NCBI GenBank assembly: GCA_003612525.1 | Contig: RAZD01000007.1 | Span: 1-64,000 of the forward strand | Reading direction: 5' to 3' | DNA: 64,000 nucleotides | DNA from: a bacterium C-53 | Lineage (GTDB): Bacteria > Bacillota > Clostridia > Lachnospirales > Lachnospiraceae | Shown: positions 25,830 to 35,220 of the stretch, one piece after another | Numbering within the stretch: the stretch's first letter is position 1 | Layout of the letters: each line of letters begins with the position of its first letter | Translations under genes and position numbers: made by a program | Notes under the pieces: model-generated | What the model saw: only the letters and a program-made list of their open reading frames with translations | Databases searched by the model: none | Told to the model about the DNA's origin: nothing

Positions 25830-27196
25830 TTTGTACCCGCCTTTCTTTTCAAATCTGCAATAATTCCATCAAATTCCCTGTCCAGATGATAAAATTTCAT
25901 AATCAACAATCCCGTGAGATAAACTACAATCGGAATCCAGACAAAACATACTTTTATCGACATCAGCGCAGATGCAGTCTGTGCTGCCGCTTCTCCGACA
26001 TATCCGCCGATTTCCAGAATCAATCCTAAAAGCGCAGAGCCAATTCCATTCCCAATTTTGTACCCAAAGCTGCATGCACTGTTCACAAGTCCCTCCGTAC
26101 GCACTCCGGTTTTCCATTCGCCATAATCGATGGTATCCGAAACCATTGCCCACATCGTTGCGCCTCCGCAGGCATTGCCAATGCCGCGTATAATACTGGA
26201 AATTACGATAAGCCCCATACTGCCGTTTGAGAAATTCAGGATTAACATCCCGATAATATCGAGTACAAGTCCGGTTGAAAACACATTTCTCTTTCCATAC
26301 TTTTTAACCAGCATTGCAATAAAGAACATTGCCACAATCTGTACCACGTTGAAAATGCCGTTAATCGTACCGACTAAATTTCTATCTCCGAGAATATCCT
26401 TCGCGTAATACACCGTAGCACCGCCGTTTACGGAATACATCAGAAAGAAAAGCGCCAGCATTCCCGTCATCATAATCCAATACTTATTTTTAAATAATGC
26501 TCTAATGCCAACTGCAAACGGAACGTCTTCCGTCTCGCCATCCCTTACGTTTGCCGCCTTTACACGTTCCTTTGTACCAAAGAAATTAATCATAAATGCT
26601 GCAACGGCCAGAATCCCAAGCACACAGAAAGTTTTGGTCCACGCCGACGCATTATCTCCAAAATATTCTACCAGGGGCAGCGTACACGTGTTGATTGTCA
26701 GCGTTCCTGCCGTAGCAAGCAGGTTCCTGAAAATACTCAAGACAGATCTCTCATACGGATCCTGCGTCATCAATGCATTCAAAGCGGAATACGGTACATT
26801 AATCGCCGTATAAATTACAGTCGACACAAGATTGTATGTAATGAAAACATAAACCAGTTTCGGCACAGGTGCCCATGATGCCGGTACCGAGAAAAGCAGA
26901 ACACCGGACACGGCAAACGGAACACACATACGAAGCAGCCACGGTCTCGCCTTTCCGAATTTTGACTTCGTTCTGTCCACAATCACTCCCATAATAATGT
27001 CACTGATACCATCAAAAACACGTGACATCATCATAATTGTTCCAACAGCCAGTGCACTTACTCCGGCATAATCCGTATAATACAACATTAAAAATGCCGA
27101 CATTGCCGTATAAATAATATTACATCCAAAATCACCGCACCCATATGAAAAACGTTCCACAGTTTTTGATAAGGTTAATTTGCTCTTATTTTCCAT
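25826..27196 (-). CDS. GPH-family sugar:cation symporter (MelB/XynB-like)
   Basis: A 456-residue transporter with about twelve TM helices in the MFS fold of the glycoside-pentoside-hexuronide family. Visible family features are the N-terminal FSYGCGDFGCN, then DGISDIIMG and DRTKSKFGKARPW, which is the conserved loop 2-3 motif. It is the first gene of a three-gene operon with GH5 and GH43 and probably imports the oligosaccharide they cleave by Na+ or H+ symport. A divergent AraC regulator lies 219 bp away. Confidence 0.9.
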   Translation of the reverse strand: MENKSKLTLSKTVERFSYGCGDFGCNIIYTAMSAFLMLYYTDYAGVSALAVGTIMMMSRVFDGISDIIMGVIVDRTKSKFGKARPWLLRMCVPFAVSGVLLFSVPASWAPVPKLVYVFITYNLVSTVIYTAINVPYSALNALMTQDPYERSVLSIFRNLLATAGTLTINTCTLPLVEYFGDNASAWTKTFCVLGILAVAAFMINFFGTKERVKAANVRDGETEDVPFAVGIRALFKNKYWIMMTGMLALFFLMYSVNGGATVYYAKDILGDRNLVGTINGIFNVVQIVAMFFIAMLVKKYGKRNVFSTGLVLDIIGMLILNFSNGSMGLIVISSIIRGIGNACGGATMWAMVSDTIDYGEWKTGVRTEGLVNSACSFGYKIGNGIGSALLGLILEIGGYVGEAAAQTASALMSIKVCFVWIPIVVYLTGLLIMKFYHLDREFDGIIADLKRKAGTK

Positions 27197-27335
27197 GTCA
27201 AATCCTTCTCCTTTTTTTCCTTTTCATCCTGATGCGCATTGGAATTTCTTTATTTCATGTTGTAATTCTATCACAATTTTTTTTCGTTTCTTAGATAAAA
27301 TACTATCGAAAATATAGGTCAATATTCTCTTTTTA

Positions 27336-27364
27336 TTGCTATATTTATTTTATAACTGTATACT
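27336..27364 (+). promoter_or_regulatory. Promoter for the AraC regulator
   Basis: TTGCTA (27336-27341), a 17-bp spacer and TATACT (27359-27364) lie about 50 bp upstream of the regulator start, within the shared divergent region 27197-27415. Confidence 0.6.
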
Positions 27365-27415
27365 GGATATATAGGACAGACACATATAGAAAATAAATAC
27401 AAACAGAGGTGCAAT

Positions 27416-28255
27416 ATGTCTTCTAAAGATTCTACTTTTGAAATGATTCAGGTTTCCCAAAACACAGGTGTACGCTTCTTTACATCCGTTGATCCAGGCA
27501 GCTATATACCGGGTCACTGGCATCCTGCAATTGAAATCATCTATATGCTTGAGGGAGAGTTAAGCGTAACAATCGAAGCTGCATCCCGCCTGCTTTCCGC
27601 CGGGCAATGCATCCTTGTAAATCCAAATATTATCCACTCAACGAAATGTACTTCCCCAAATAAAGCGATCGTCTTCCAGATTCCCCTTGACTTCCTTTCG
27701 CTCTATATACTGGAAATACAACAATTGATGTTTTCACTGAATGACCCTTGCAGCAACCCTGTCTATCGAACCAAACTTGACCGGTTTAAAGAAACTCTCA
27801 CGCAGATGCAGATCGTCAATGATATTCGGCCGGACGGGTTTCTCCTGCGCTTTAACAGTCTCCTCTTTGAAATACTGTTCCAACTGTATCATAACTTCAG
27901 TACAAAAGTATTTCATACAAATTTAAGCCGGCGCGCCAAAGACTTAAGCCGTCTCAATGAAGTCTTGTCCTACACCGCTCAAAACTATAAACGCCCGATA
28001 TCCCTTGAGGAAATATCAGGCGTTGCATTTCTGGATGCAGGTTATTTCTGCCGTTTTTTCAAAAAACATATGGGAAGTACTTTTCTGGAATACCAGAACG
28101 AACTGCGTTTATCTCATATCTATCACGATCTGACAACAACAAAAGATACCGTACAAAGTATTCTGGAGCGTCACGGATTTACGAATTACAAATTGTTTCG
28201 TCGTATGTTCTATGAACGTTTTGCAGCGACGCCAACACAAATCAGAAATCGATAA
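27416..28255 (+). CDS. AraC-family regulator of the GPH-GH5-GH43 operon
   Basis: A 279-residue regulator with an N-terminal cupin sensor (about 15-105; PGHWHPAIEIIYMLEGELSV) and a C-terminal double HTH (about 180-278) with ISLEEISGVAFLDAGYFCRF and the closing FTNYKLFRRMFYERF. RBS AGAGGTG precedes ATG 27416. It is divergent from the GPH transporter operon and is the likely sugar-responsive activator. The second HTH lacks part of the usual AxxxGF consensus (RHGFTNY), within family variation. Confidence 0.88.
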   Translation: MSSKDSTFEMIQVSQNTGVRFFTSVDPGSYIPGHWHPAIEIIYMLEGELSVTIEAASRLLSAGQCILVNPNIIHSTKCTSPNKAIVFQIPLDFLSLYILEIQQLMFSLNDPCSNPVYRTKLDRFKETLTQMQIVNDIRPDGFLLRFNSLLFEILFQLYHNFSTKVFHTNLSRRAKDLSRLNEVLSYTAQNYKRPISLEEISGVAFLDAGYFCRFFKKHMGSTFLEYQNELRLSHIYHDLTTTKDTVQSILERHGFTNYKLFRRMFYERFAATPTQIRNR

Positions 28256-28277
28256 CCCTATGAATATTTCAAATAAA

Positions 28278-28307
28278 AATTCAGCCTGCCATACGGCAGA
28301 CTGAATT
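28278..28307. terminator. Bidirectional terminator
   Basis: AATTCAG/CTGAATT and CTGCC/GGCAG form a stem with one mismatch and an ATAC loop, between the convergent AraC and kinase genes. A T-run follows further on the plus strand (28315-28321). Confidence 0.75.
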
Positions 28308-28331
28308 CCTGATTATTTTTTGTTATCATGC

Positions 28332-29438
28332 TTATGCATACTGTTTTACAGTATCCTGCATCTGCTCCCATTTATCCTCCATATCTTTCACCATACGGAA
28401 TTGTGTCCGGCAGCGGTCCAGATTATGTTCAGGACGATGGATTTTGAAATAAACATCACCTTCCAGATAATCCGTCAAAAAACGAATCCCACATTCCAGC
28501 GTCATTAACTTAGCGCCCATAGGAAGCATCATAATTTCCTTTTCGGTCAGTGAACCTTCACACCCTTCAATAAAACCTTTTGTATACAGGGCAAAAAGCT
28601 CAAGATCACAGGAAATTTTCGATAAATCCTTTTCGTCTTCTGCGCCTGTATTTGCGCCAAACCGAATAGAATCTCCATAATCATACAGAGCGGACCCGGG
28701 CATGACAGTATCAAGATCAATTACACAAAGCCCCTTCCCCGTTGCATTATCTATCATGATATTATTCAGCTTCGTATCATTATGTGTTACACGCAAAGGA
28801 AGTTCACCTGATTCAAGCATATCACAAAGCACGTGGCAGTCATCGGAGCGATCCAATACAAACTGTATTTCCTCTTGCACTTCTTTCGCTCTGCCAAGCG
28901 CATCCTTTTCAACCGCTGCTTTAAACCTGGCAAGACGGTCTATCGTATTATGAAAATCCGGTATCGTCTCATGCAGGCTTGATGCCGGGTATTCTTCCAG
29001 AAGTTTTTGGAAATGTCCGAACGCTACCGCGCTCTCATAAAAATCATTCTGATTCTCCACCGCGTCAAAACTCGTTGTATCTTCTATGAAGAAATACATT
29101 CTCCAATATGTACCGTCCTCAAGCACACAATAAGATTCTCCTGACTTTGTAGGAACTACAGTAAGCGCTTCCCGTTCGGGATTCCCACCATTCTCACGGA
29201 TTTTTTTCTGAAGGAACGTAGTGACACCTACCACATTCTCCATCAGCCCCTTAGGATCTTTAAAAACATTATGATTCATTCTCTGTAAAATGTAACGCTT
29301 CTTTTGCAAACCCAACCGGCAGGTCAGAAGAAACGTATCATTAATATGACCGCTTCCGTGAGGTTCAATCTGTTCTTTCTCTCCCTCAAACTGAAACTTA
29401 TCCGCAATCTGCATTAATTCTGCTTTGTCTCTGCTCAT
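28332..29438 (-). CDS. NahK-like sugar 1-kinase (APH fold)
   Basis: A 368-residue aminoglycoside-phosphotransferase-fold kinase. Catalytic HND lies at 219-221 in THNDTKLNNIM, and the metal-binding DLD at 241-243 in VIDLDTVMPG. It resembles N-acetylhexosamine 1-kinase (NahK) of the Bifidobacterium lacto-N-biose pathway, which phosphorylates GlcNAc/GalNAc at C1. Context supports this: it is the last gene of a sugar ABC operon (10-bp gap), with a GH112 phosphorylase and a nucleotidyltransferase nearby. The substrate is inferred. Other sugar or homoserine kinases share the fold. Confidence 0.78.
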   Translation of the reverse strand: MSRDKAELMQIADKFQFEGEKEQIEPHGSGHINDTFLLTCRLGLQKKRYILQRMNHNVFKDPKGLMENVVGVTTFLQKKIRENGGNPEREALTVVPTKSGESYCVLEDGTYWRMYFFIEDTTSFDAVENQNDFYESAVAFGHFQKLLEEYPASSLHETIPDFHNTIDRLARFKAAVEKDALGRAKEVQEEIQFVLDRSDDCHVLCDMLESGELPLRVTHNDTKLNNIMIDNATGKGLCVIDLDTVMPGSALYDYGDSIRFGANTGAEDEKDLSKISCDLELFALYTKGFIEGCEGSLTEKEIMMLPMGAKLMTLECGIRFLTDYLEGDVYFKIHRPEHNLDRCRTQFRMVKDMEDKWEQMQDTVKQYA

Positions 29439-29448
29439 ACTGACACCC

Positions 29449-30330
29449 TTAACCTTTCACACCGCCGCCTGTAATACCGGCAATAATTTTTTCCGACATG
29501 AAAATATACAGAATAAACGTAGGCAGGAATACGATAACTACAGATGCAAACATTCCCGCATAATCTCCAGTATATCTCATAGAGTTTATCATTCCGTACA
29601 ATCCGATCGCTACTGGCTTTACTTTATCGGAATTTGCAAATATTAATGACATAAAATATTCGTTCCATACATTAATAAAGTTAAATATCGTAACTGTAAT
29701 AATACCCGGCTGTGCCATAGGAAGCATAATCTTCCAGAATGTCTTCATAGGCGGGCACCCATCGATTGCTGCCGCCTCCTCAAAGGCTCTTGATAAATTC
29801 CCAAAGAATGTCAGAAGGAAGATTGTAGTATAAGGTACATTAATACCCACATAAAGGAAAATCAAAACCGCCCGGTTCGCAATGGACACATTCAATACAT
29901 TCCATCCTGCCACCAATCCAAACAACGGAAGCACGATCATTGTTGCGGGAACGCCCATGGAAGCAACAAATCCACTCTGAATAATCTTATTTCCCAGGAA
30001 TGTAAAACGTGACAACACATATGCAGCCGGTGCACATACCAGAATTAAAAGCGCACACGATATGGAAGCATAAAACAATGAATTCGTAAAGAATACGGAT
30101 ACATTAGATGTATTCCATGCCTTTACATAATTCTCAAAATGGAATCCACTTGCAAATTTAAATACCTGACCCGAAAATATTTCTTTGGAAGTAGAAAAAC
30201 TTGCAACGACTACCCATCCCAGAAGAACAAAGGTAAACAGCACCCATAAAGACAGGATAATATAACCGGGAGCAAGATGTAATTCTTTTCTCCAATTTAC
30301 GCGCTCGCGTACTTTCTTTTCTTTTGCCAT
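29449..30330 (-). CDS. Sugar ABC transporter permease (MalG type)
   Basis: A 293-residue inner-membrane permease with six TM helices. The EAA loop that contacts the ATPase is EEAAAIDGCPPMKTFWKIML, followed by PMAQPG. It forms a heterodimer with the upstream permease, 14 bp away. The operon order is binding protein, MalF-like, MalG-like, kinase. There is no ATPase gene in the operon, which implies use of a shared MsmX/UgpC ATPase such as that at 54533-55645. Confidence 0.92.
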   Translation of the reverse strand: MAKEKKVRERVNWRKELHLAPGYIILSLWVLFTFVLLGWVVVASFSTSKEIFSGQVFKFASGFHFENYVKAWNTSNVSVFFTNSLFYASISCALLILVCAPAAYVLSRFTFLGNKIIQSGFVASMGVPATMIVLPLFGLVAGWNVLNVSIANRAVLIFLYVGINVPYTTIFLLTFFGNLSRAFEEAAAIDGCPPMKTFWKIMLPMAQPGIITVTIFNFINVWNEYFMSLIFANSDKVKPVAIGLYGMINSMRYTGDYAGMFASVVIVFLPTFILYIFMSEKIIAGITGGGVKG

Positions 30331-30344
30331 CGTCTCTCCCTCCC

Positions 30345-31250
30345 TTAAAATTCGATATCATCGTCTTTGAAAATTTTATCACAGACAATAAAAATAACTA
30401 CAACACAAACACTCAGCAAAACACCGACAGCCGCTCCGATACCGGAATTTCGCTCTGTCATACTGTTACCGGCTCCAAATATATTCTGATACATATATAC
30501 AACCGGAGTAATTGTCTGCGTATTGGACACTACCATAGAGAATAACTGCGACCACAGGAAAAATCCTGCCGAACTGACGCTCCACATTGTAATGTTGGTT
30601 TTCGTCACACCTTTAAGGAGCGGAAGTGTTATATAACGGAACTGCTGAATACGGTTTGCGCCATCCAATGTTGCCGCTTCAAAGTATTCCGTACCGATTC
30701 TCTCAATTCCACTCGCAAATATAAGCATATGATAACCAACCATACCAAAACAATATGCCACCAACAGCGCAAGAAACAGATGCGATGGGTCAAGCCACTG
30801 AAACTTCGACAGCCATTTCCAATGAAGTAAATCTCCAATGGACTTGAAAAGTCCAAACTTAGGGCTGAACGCATACTGCAGCCACATGGTTGCCAACGCT
30901 ACCGCACTTACTACATTCGGCATATATATAATCGCACGAAAGCCGCTCTTAAAGCGAATTCCACTCGTCAGGATTGCCGCAAATAAGAGCGCAAGTCCCA
31001 TAACAATGATTCCACCAAACAGCCAGATACGGAATATATTCCACATGGATATTCTGAACAACTGTGTATTAAACAGTTTTATGTAATTGGCAAGTCCGCT
31101 GAACTGCCATTTTGATACCGCATCCGTTACTCCCTCAATCTTAAAAAAGCTCATTGCAACCGTTCTGATAATCGGATAGATAAATATAATGGCAAACATA
31201 ATGACTGCCGGAGCCAGAAAAGCCACAATCATGGTCTTATTCTTTTTCAA
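30345..31250 (-). CDS. Sugar ABC transporter permease (MalF type)
   Basis: A 301-residue permease with six TM helices. The EAA loop reads YFEAATLDGANRIQQFRYIT, then LPLL. The N-terminal KNKTMIVAFLAPAVIMFAII is typical of the MalF/UgpA group. It pairs with the downstream MalG-type permease. It is separated from the binding-protein gene by a 13-bp perfect stem-loop, which probably lowers its expression relative to the binding protein. Confidence 0.92.
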   Translation of the reverse strand: MKKNKTMIVAFLAPAVIMFAIIFIYPIIRTVAMSFFKIEGVTDAVSKWQFSGLANYIKLFNTQLFRISMWNIFRIWLFGGIIVMGLALLFAAILTSGIRFKSGFRAIIYMPNVVSAVALATMWLQYAFSPKFGLFKSIGDLLHWKWLSKFQWLDPSHLFLALLVAYCFGMVGYHMLIFASGIERIGTEYFEAATLDGANRIQQFRYITLPLLKGVTKTNITMWSVSSAGFFLWSQLFSMVVSNTQTITPVVYMYQNIFGAGNSMTERNSGIGAAVGVLLSVCVVVIFIVCDKIFKDDDIEF

Positions 31251-31311
31251 TCCAGAACCCTCCTTTCAACAACGAAAAGCGTATTTTAAAAACTTTCTTC
31301 TCCTGTGAATA

Positions 31312-31350
31312 AAATTTGGCGGCACCGTCTGACACAATGCCGCCAAATTT
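31312..31350 (-). terminator. Intra-operon stem-loop after the binding-protein gene
   Basis: AAATTTGGCGGCA (31312-31324) and TGCCGCCAAATTT (31338-31350) form a perfect 13-bp stem. There is no U-tract on the minus strand, so it is likelier to stabilise the binding-protein mRNA or attenuate it partly than to stop transcription. Confidence 0.7.
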
Positions 31351-31398
31351 ATCTCATGCTTATTGGTGCAAATGCCTATGCACTTTCATAAAAGTTAA

Positions 31399-32736
31399 TT
31401 AGTTACCAGCTGCTTTCAGTGCATCTACAAATCCCTGTGCATCCAGAGAACCGCCGCAAAGCTTTGTAAAGTTCTCAACAATGATAGGAGTCATATCCGC
31501 ATTCGCTTCTGCGCCAGCTCCCCACGGATAACGTGTAGACAGGCTGTCCATAACCGGTTTTACATTAGACAGAAGTGCAGGCCACTCTGCGTTATTGGAA
31601 TCTGCCGGAATACCAACGGACATATCGGAAAGAAGCTTATCTGCTTCGCCCTTTGTCAAATATGTAATCAGCTGGAATGCCTGCTCTGCTTTTTCAGATT
31701 TTGCATTAATTGCAAATACCTGTGCACCATAGTTGGAAGCTTCTGTTCCATCTACACCGCCGTCTACTGCCGGATAGCTGAAGCATCCCCAGTTGAAGTC
31801 TTCGCCTGCGATGTCCTTAACTTCGTTCGGAAGCCAGGAGCCATTTAAGTACATAGCAGCAGTTCCCATAGCAAGCTCTGTATTCTGTCCTGCCGGCCAC
31901 TGATTGCTTTCGATTGTCTCAGAGAAATAACCCTTGCTTGCCAATTCTTCATAAGCCTGTGCTGTCTTTAATACTGCTTCATTATCCCAGTCACCGTTCT
32001 TTACAACTTCTTCTGTAGCAGGCTCACCAATCAGACGGCTCATATGATATCCGAACAGGCTGGCAATATATGCATTGTCATTTGTGATCGGAGTATAACC
32101 TGCATCCTTAATTTTCTGGCATGCATCAAGGAACTCGTCCCATGTAGTCGGAACAGCTGTCACACCTGCCTCCTCAAAAATATCTGCATTATAGAAATAA
32201 GCAAATACATTCGGCTGATACGGTATGGATTTTAAAGTACCGCCGGCAACTTCACGGCACGCTGCCATAAGTCCTGCATTTGCAGTCGATTCATAATCAT
32301 TTGCTTTTGCCAGCTCTTCGAGATCAAGCAGATAACTTCCCCATGTCGTATTTACACGGTCAATATCTTCGTCAAATAAATCGATATTCGTTCCTGCGTC
32401 AAGTGCCGGCTGAAGTCCTTCACGGATACCAGTACGTCCTTTAAACTGCAGATCTACTTCAATGCCAGTCTCAGCGGTAAACGCCTCGATGGACTGTGAA
32501 ATTGCCTGTGCCTGCGGTTCTGCCGCATCCCACATGGACCAATATACAATTTTATCCCCTGTTGCCTGTGCCGGAGCCTCTTCCGCCGGAGCTTCCTCTG
32601 CCGGAGCCTCTTCCGCTGGAGCCTCCTCTGCCGGAGCGTTGTCAGCCGGAGCATTGTCTGCGCTTGATCCACAGCCTGCCAGTATTCCTGCTACCATAGC
32701 TGTACTGAGTAGAACACTTAAAATTTTCTTTTTCAT
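31399..32736 (-). CDS. Sugar-binding lipoprotein of an ABC transporter
   Basis: A 445-residue extracellular binding protein. The signal peptide ends with lipobox LAGC (Cys22), so it is lipid-anchored. A low-complexity tether (about 27-57) has NAPAD and tandem PAEEA units with a 15-bp DNA period. The body (about 62-445) is the SBP_bac_1 fold (KIVYWSMWDAAEPQ, TTWDEFLDACQKIKDAGYTP). It is the first gene of the operon, with AGGAGG before ATG 32736. Gene neighbours suggest galacto-N-biose, lacto-N-biose or a related oligosaccharide as ligand. This is inference. Confidence 0.9.
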   Translation of the reverse strand: MKKKILSVLLSTAMVAGILAGCGSSADNAPADNAPAEEAPAEEAPAEEAPAEEAPAQATGDKIVYWSMWDAAEPQAQAISQSIEAFTAETGIEVDLQFKGRTGIREGLQPALDAGTNIDLFDEDIDRVNTTWGSYLLDLEELAKANDYESTANAGLMAACREVAGGTLKSIPYQPNVFAYFYNADIFEEAGVTAVPTTWDEFLDACQKIKDAGYTPITNDNAYIASLFGYHMSRLIGEPATEEVVKNGDWDNEAVLKTAQAYEELASKGYFSETIESNQWPAGQNTELAMGTAAMYLNGSWLPNEVKDIAGEDFNWGCFSYPAVDGGVDGTEASNYGAQVFAINAKSEKAEQAFQLITYLTKGEADKLLSDMSVGIPADSNNAEWPALLSNVKPVMDSLSTRYPWGAGAEANADMTPIIVENFTKLCGGSLDAQGFVDALKAAGN

Positions 32737-32812
32737 ATATTTACCTCCTGATTTTTACATGCAAGAACACAATTTTAATTTATATGTATTCTTAAACACT
32801 GTTGATACTCCT

Positions 32813-32841
32813 ATTATAGTAATCAGATATTCAAAAGTCTT
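32813..32841 (-). promoter_or_regulatory. Promoter of the sugar ABC operon
   Basis: On the minus strand AAGACT (32841-32836), a 17-bp spacer and a perfect TATAAT (32818-32813). The good -10 with a weak -35 fits activator control. Confidence 0.55.
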
Positions 32842-32879
32842 TATCTTATATATTCACCTTTTTGCACTATCAGCTCTTT

Positions 32880-32900
32880 TTTTGTATATTCTATACAAAA
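32880..32900. promoter_or_regulatory. Palindromic operator candidate
   Basis: Perfect 9-bp arms TTTTGTATA (32880-32888) and TATACAAAA (32892-32900) surround TTC. It lies about 40 bp upstream of the ABC-operon -35 box in the 407-bp divergent region 32737-33143, which is otherwise AT-rich and gene-free. Confidence 0.5.
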
Positions 32901-33143
32901 TTTAATCTTTTATCGCCTTTTATGAGTATTTTTCTACAATTCGACTTCATTTTTTTCTCGTCATTCTGCTTAAAAGATTTCCGTTTTTTCGTTATTTTAT
33001 TATTAATTTCTGCATTTTTAATTGCAAAATTTGCATTTTTGTATTATCATGATTTCAAAATAAGATCAAATATTTATACAATCAGCTGTTAATTTGCCCG
33101 AGAATCTTATCAATTCCTTTATTTCAGAAAGGAGCCAGAGCTT

Positions 33144-34046
33144 ATGAGCTATAAAAGCATACACTTAAATGAAATATTAACAATAGATGAGATTTTTTCA
33201 ATTCACTACTTTGAATATATGAGTGATTTTTCTTTTCCGGGTGAGTCACACAATTTCTGGGAATTTTTGTGTGTTGATAAGGGAGAGGTAAATGTATATG
33301 CAGATGAACTGTTTCATTCTCTGAAAAAAGGAGATGTCATATTCCACAAACCTAACGAATTTCATAATGTAAAGTCAAATGGAATGATTGCACCGAATCT
33401 GGTCGTCGTATCTTTCACCTGCAATTCTCCTGCCATGTCCTTTTTTGAGAAAAAAGTTCTGCAAATCAGTGAGCAGGAACGTCTTCTGCTTGCACAAATC
33501 ATCCAGGAAGCCAAATACGCATTCGAAGGCAGGCTCGATAATCCCTACCAGGAAGAGTTAATCCGGGTCGAGAGTCCGCGTTTTGCAGGCGAACAGTTGA
33601 TAAAACTCTATCTGCAACAGTTTTTAATTCAAATGATACGCCATTATATGGTTCGCTCCACCCCGCTTGCTCCGACTATCATAAAATCCGTTAAACAGAA
33701 AGCAGACGGAACGTTGTTTACCCAAATCGTTGAATACATGGAAGTTCATATAAACGAAAGTATTTCGATTGAACAGATATGCAAAAGCAACTCCATAGGC
33801 CGCTCCCAGCTCCAGAAGTTATTCCGGGCCAGAAGCGGATATGGCGCTATTGAGTTTTTTTCACGTATGAAAATTGATCGTGCAAAGCAAATGATACGGG
33901 AACACCAATACAATTTTACACAGATAGCGGACGTTCTTGGTTTTTCTTCGATCCACTACTTTTCCCGTCAGTTTAAACAGATTACCGGTATGACTCCATC
34001 CGAATATTCATCCTCGATTAAGGCACTCTCCGATCAGCCGATTTAG
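33144..34046 (+). CDS. AraC-family regulator of the sugar ABC locus
   Basis: A 300-residue regulator with a cupin-like N-terminal domain (about 20-105; GEVNVYADELFHSLKKGDVI) and a C-terminal double HTH (about 195-295) with SIGRSQLQKLFRARSGYGAI and the second helix pair IADVLGFSSIHYFSRQFK. RBS AAGGAG lies 10 nt before ATG 33144. It is divergent from the binding-protein gene and convergent with the nucleotidyltransferase gene (10-bp gap). It is the probable local activator. Confidence 0.9.
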   Translation: MSYKSIHLNEILTIDEIFSIHYFEYMSDFSFPGESHNFWEFLCVDKGEVNVYADELFHSLKKGDVIFHKPNEFHNVKSNGMIAPNLVVVSFTCNSPAMSFFEKKVLQISEQERLLLAQIIQEAKYAFEGRLDNPYQEELIRVESPRFAGEQLIKLYLQQFLIQMIRHYMVRSTPLAPTIIKSVKQKADGTLFTQIVEYMEVHINESISIEQICKSNSIGRSQLQKLFRARSGYGAIEFFSRMKIDRAKQMIREHQYNFTQIADVLGFSSIHYFSRQFKQITGMTPSEYSSSIKALSDQPI

Positions 34047-34056
34047 GAGTCGAAAA

Positions 34057-34977
34057 TTATTCCCACAACTTTTCGGGATAGCATCCTTCCTCTTTTAATG
34101 CCGCAATCGCCTTGACCACCGCCGGTTTATCCTCCTTATAAGTGACGCCATACCAGCGGTCACCGGACTTTAGCACAGTAACCTCAGCTTTATCCTCACG
34201 GATCAATTCATCCACAACAAATGGAAGGAAATACTCGCATTTTATCGGATTCACCGGCAGATTCTTCTCCAGAAAATCCGCGAATCTGTCATGAATTTCC
34301 GGCAGTATGCTCTGGGTAAAGCCCCACATGTTCATAGATACAACCGTATCTTCCGAAAGACCCGTCCAGGTTTTCCCTTCGTCTTCCGTAAAAGCAGGAC
34401 CATCCGCATGTTTTTCAATACGAACACGCTCTGTAATTGCAGTTAGTTTTCCTGCTTCATCTGTTTCGCACACACCGCGCGCGACATGACCATATTCAGT
34501 CAATGTATTCTTCAGAAGATAGCCAACCATTGTATACTGATATTTCTCATTATCCTGATGAGATGCAAGATAATCGTAAATCATTTTAAATGCCTGCTGT
34601 CCATAATAGTCATCCGCATTAATTACAGCGAACGGCCCATCAATAACCGGAAGGCAGGACAAAACCGCATGTGCCGTTCCCCATGGCTTTGTTCTTTCCC
34701 CAGGCGCCTCAAACCCTTCCGGCAAGTTATGAAGATCCTGAAAAACATATTCAACCTGTATCTGTTTTTCCATACGGTCCCCGATACACGATCTGAAATC
34801 TTCCTCAATCTCCTTTTTTATAATAAAAACAATTTTCTCAAAACCCGCTTTTATTGCATCATAGATCGAAAAGTCTATGATAATATGTCCTTCATTATCC
34901 ACAGGGTCAATCTGTTTCAGTCCGCCGTAACGACTTCCCATGCCTGCTGCCATAATTACAAGTACTGGTTTTTTCAT
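34057..34977 (-). CDS. Sugar-1-phosphate nucleotidyltransferase
   Basis: A 306-residue protein with the NTP-transferase Rossmann fold: signature VLVIMAAGMGSRYGGLKQ at the start, the conserved PWGTAHAV loop, and metal-binding INADDYYG. It joins a sugar-1-phosphate to a nucleotide. In this locus it may convert Gal-1-P or HexNAc-1-P, the products of the phosphorylase and kinase, to a UDP-sugar, replacing the GalT step of Bifidobacterium. That role is inferred. RBS AAGGAGG is 12 nt upstream of ATG 34977, with a minimal ATG-AAA-TAA frame between them. Confidence 0.82.
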   Translation of the reverse strand: MKKPVLVIMAAGMGSRYGGLKQIDPVDNEGHIIIDFSIYDAIKAGFEKIVFIIKKEIEEDFRSCIGDRMEKQIQVEYVFQDLHNLPEGFEAPGERTKPWGTAHAVLSCLPVIDGPFAVINADDYYGQQAFKMIYDYLASHQDNEKYQYTMVGYLLKNTLTEYGHVARGVCETDEAGKLTAITERVRIEKHADGPAFTEDEGKTWTGLSEDTVVSMNMWGFTQSILPEIHDRFADFLEKNLPVNPIKCEYFLPFVVDELIREDKAEVTVLKSGDRWYGVTYKEDKPAVVKAIAALKEEGCYPEKLWE

Positions 34978-35154
34978 ATTATTTCATTGCCTCCTTGATT
35001 GAATCTATTCATTCTTTTACTGAATCTGCCATTTCCACTATAGATGCCTCTACATTTAAAAGTATATAGTTTATTTCAAATTCCGCCAATAGCACATAAG
35101 CGCTTTTTTTTATCTAAAAAGACATGAAATACCTGCAAAAATATCTACAATGAA

Positions 35155-35188
35155 TAAAGCTGATTGAACAGTCGTCCAATCAGCTTTA
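35155..35188 (-). terminator. Terminator of the chemoreceptor gene
   Basis: TAAAGCTGATTG (35155-35166) and CAATCAGCTTTA (35177-35188) form a perfect 12-bp stem, with a short U-rich stretch further along the minus strand. The remainder of 34978-35220 shows nothing else. Confidence 0.75.
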
Positions 35189-35220
35189 TATTTATATCTA
35201 TGTATAAAAAGCATTCTCAA

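Noticed and set aside
32462-32905. Plus-strand frame opposite the binding protein
   Set aside because: Its Ala/Gly/Ser repeats are the complement of the PAEEA units and it has no start signals.
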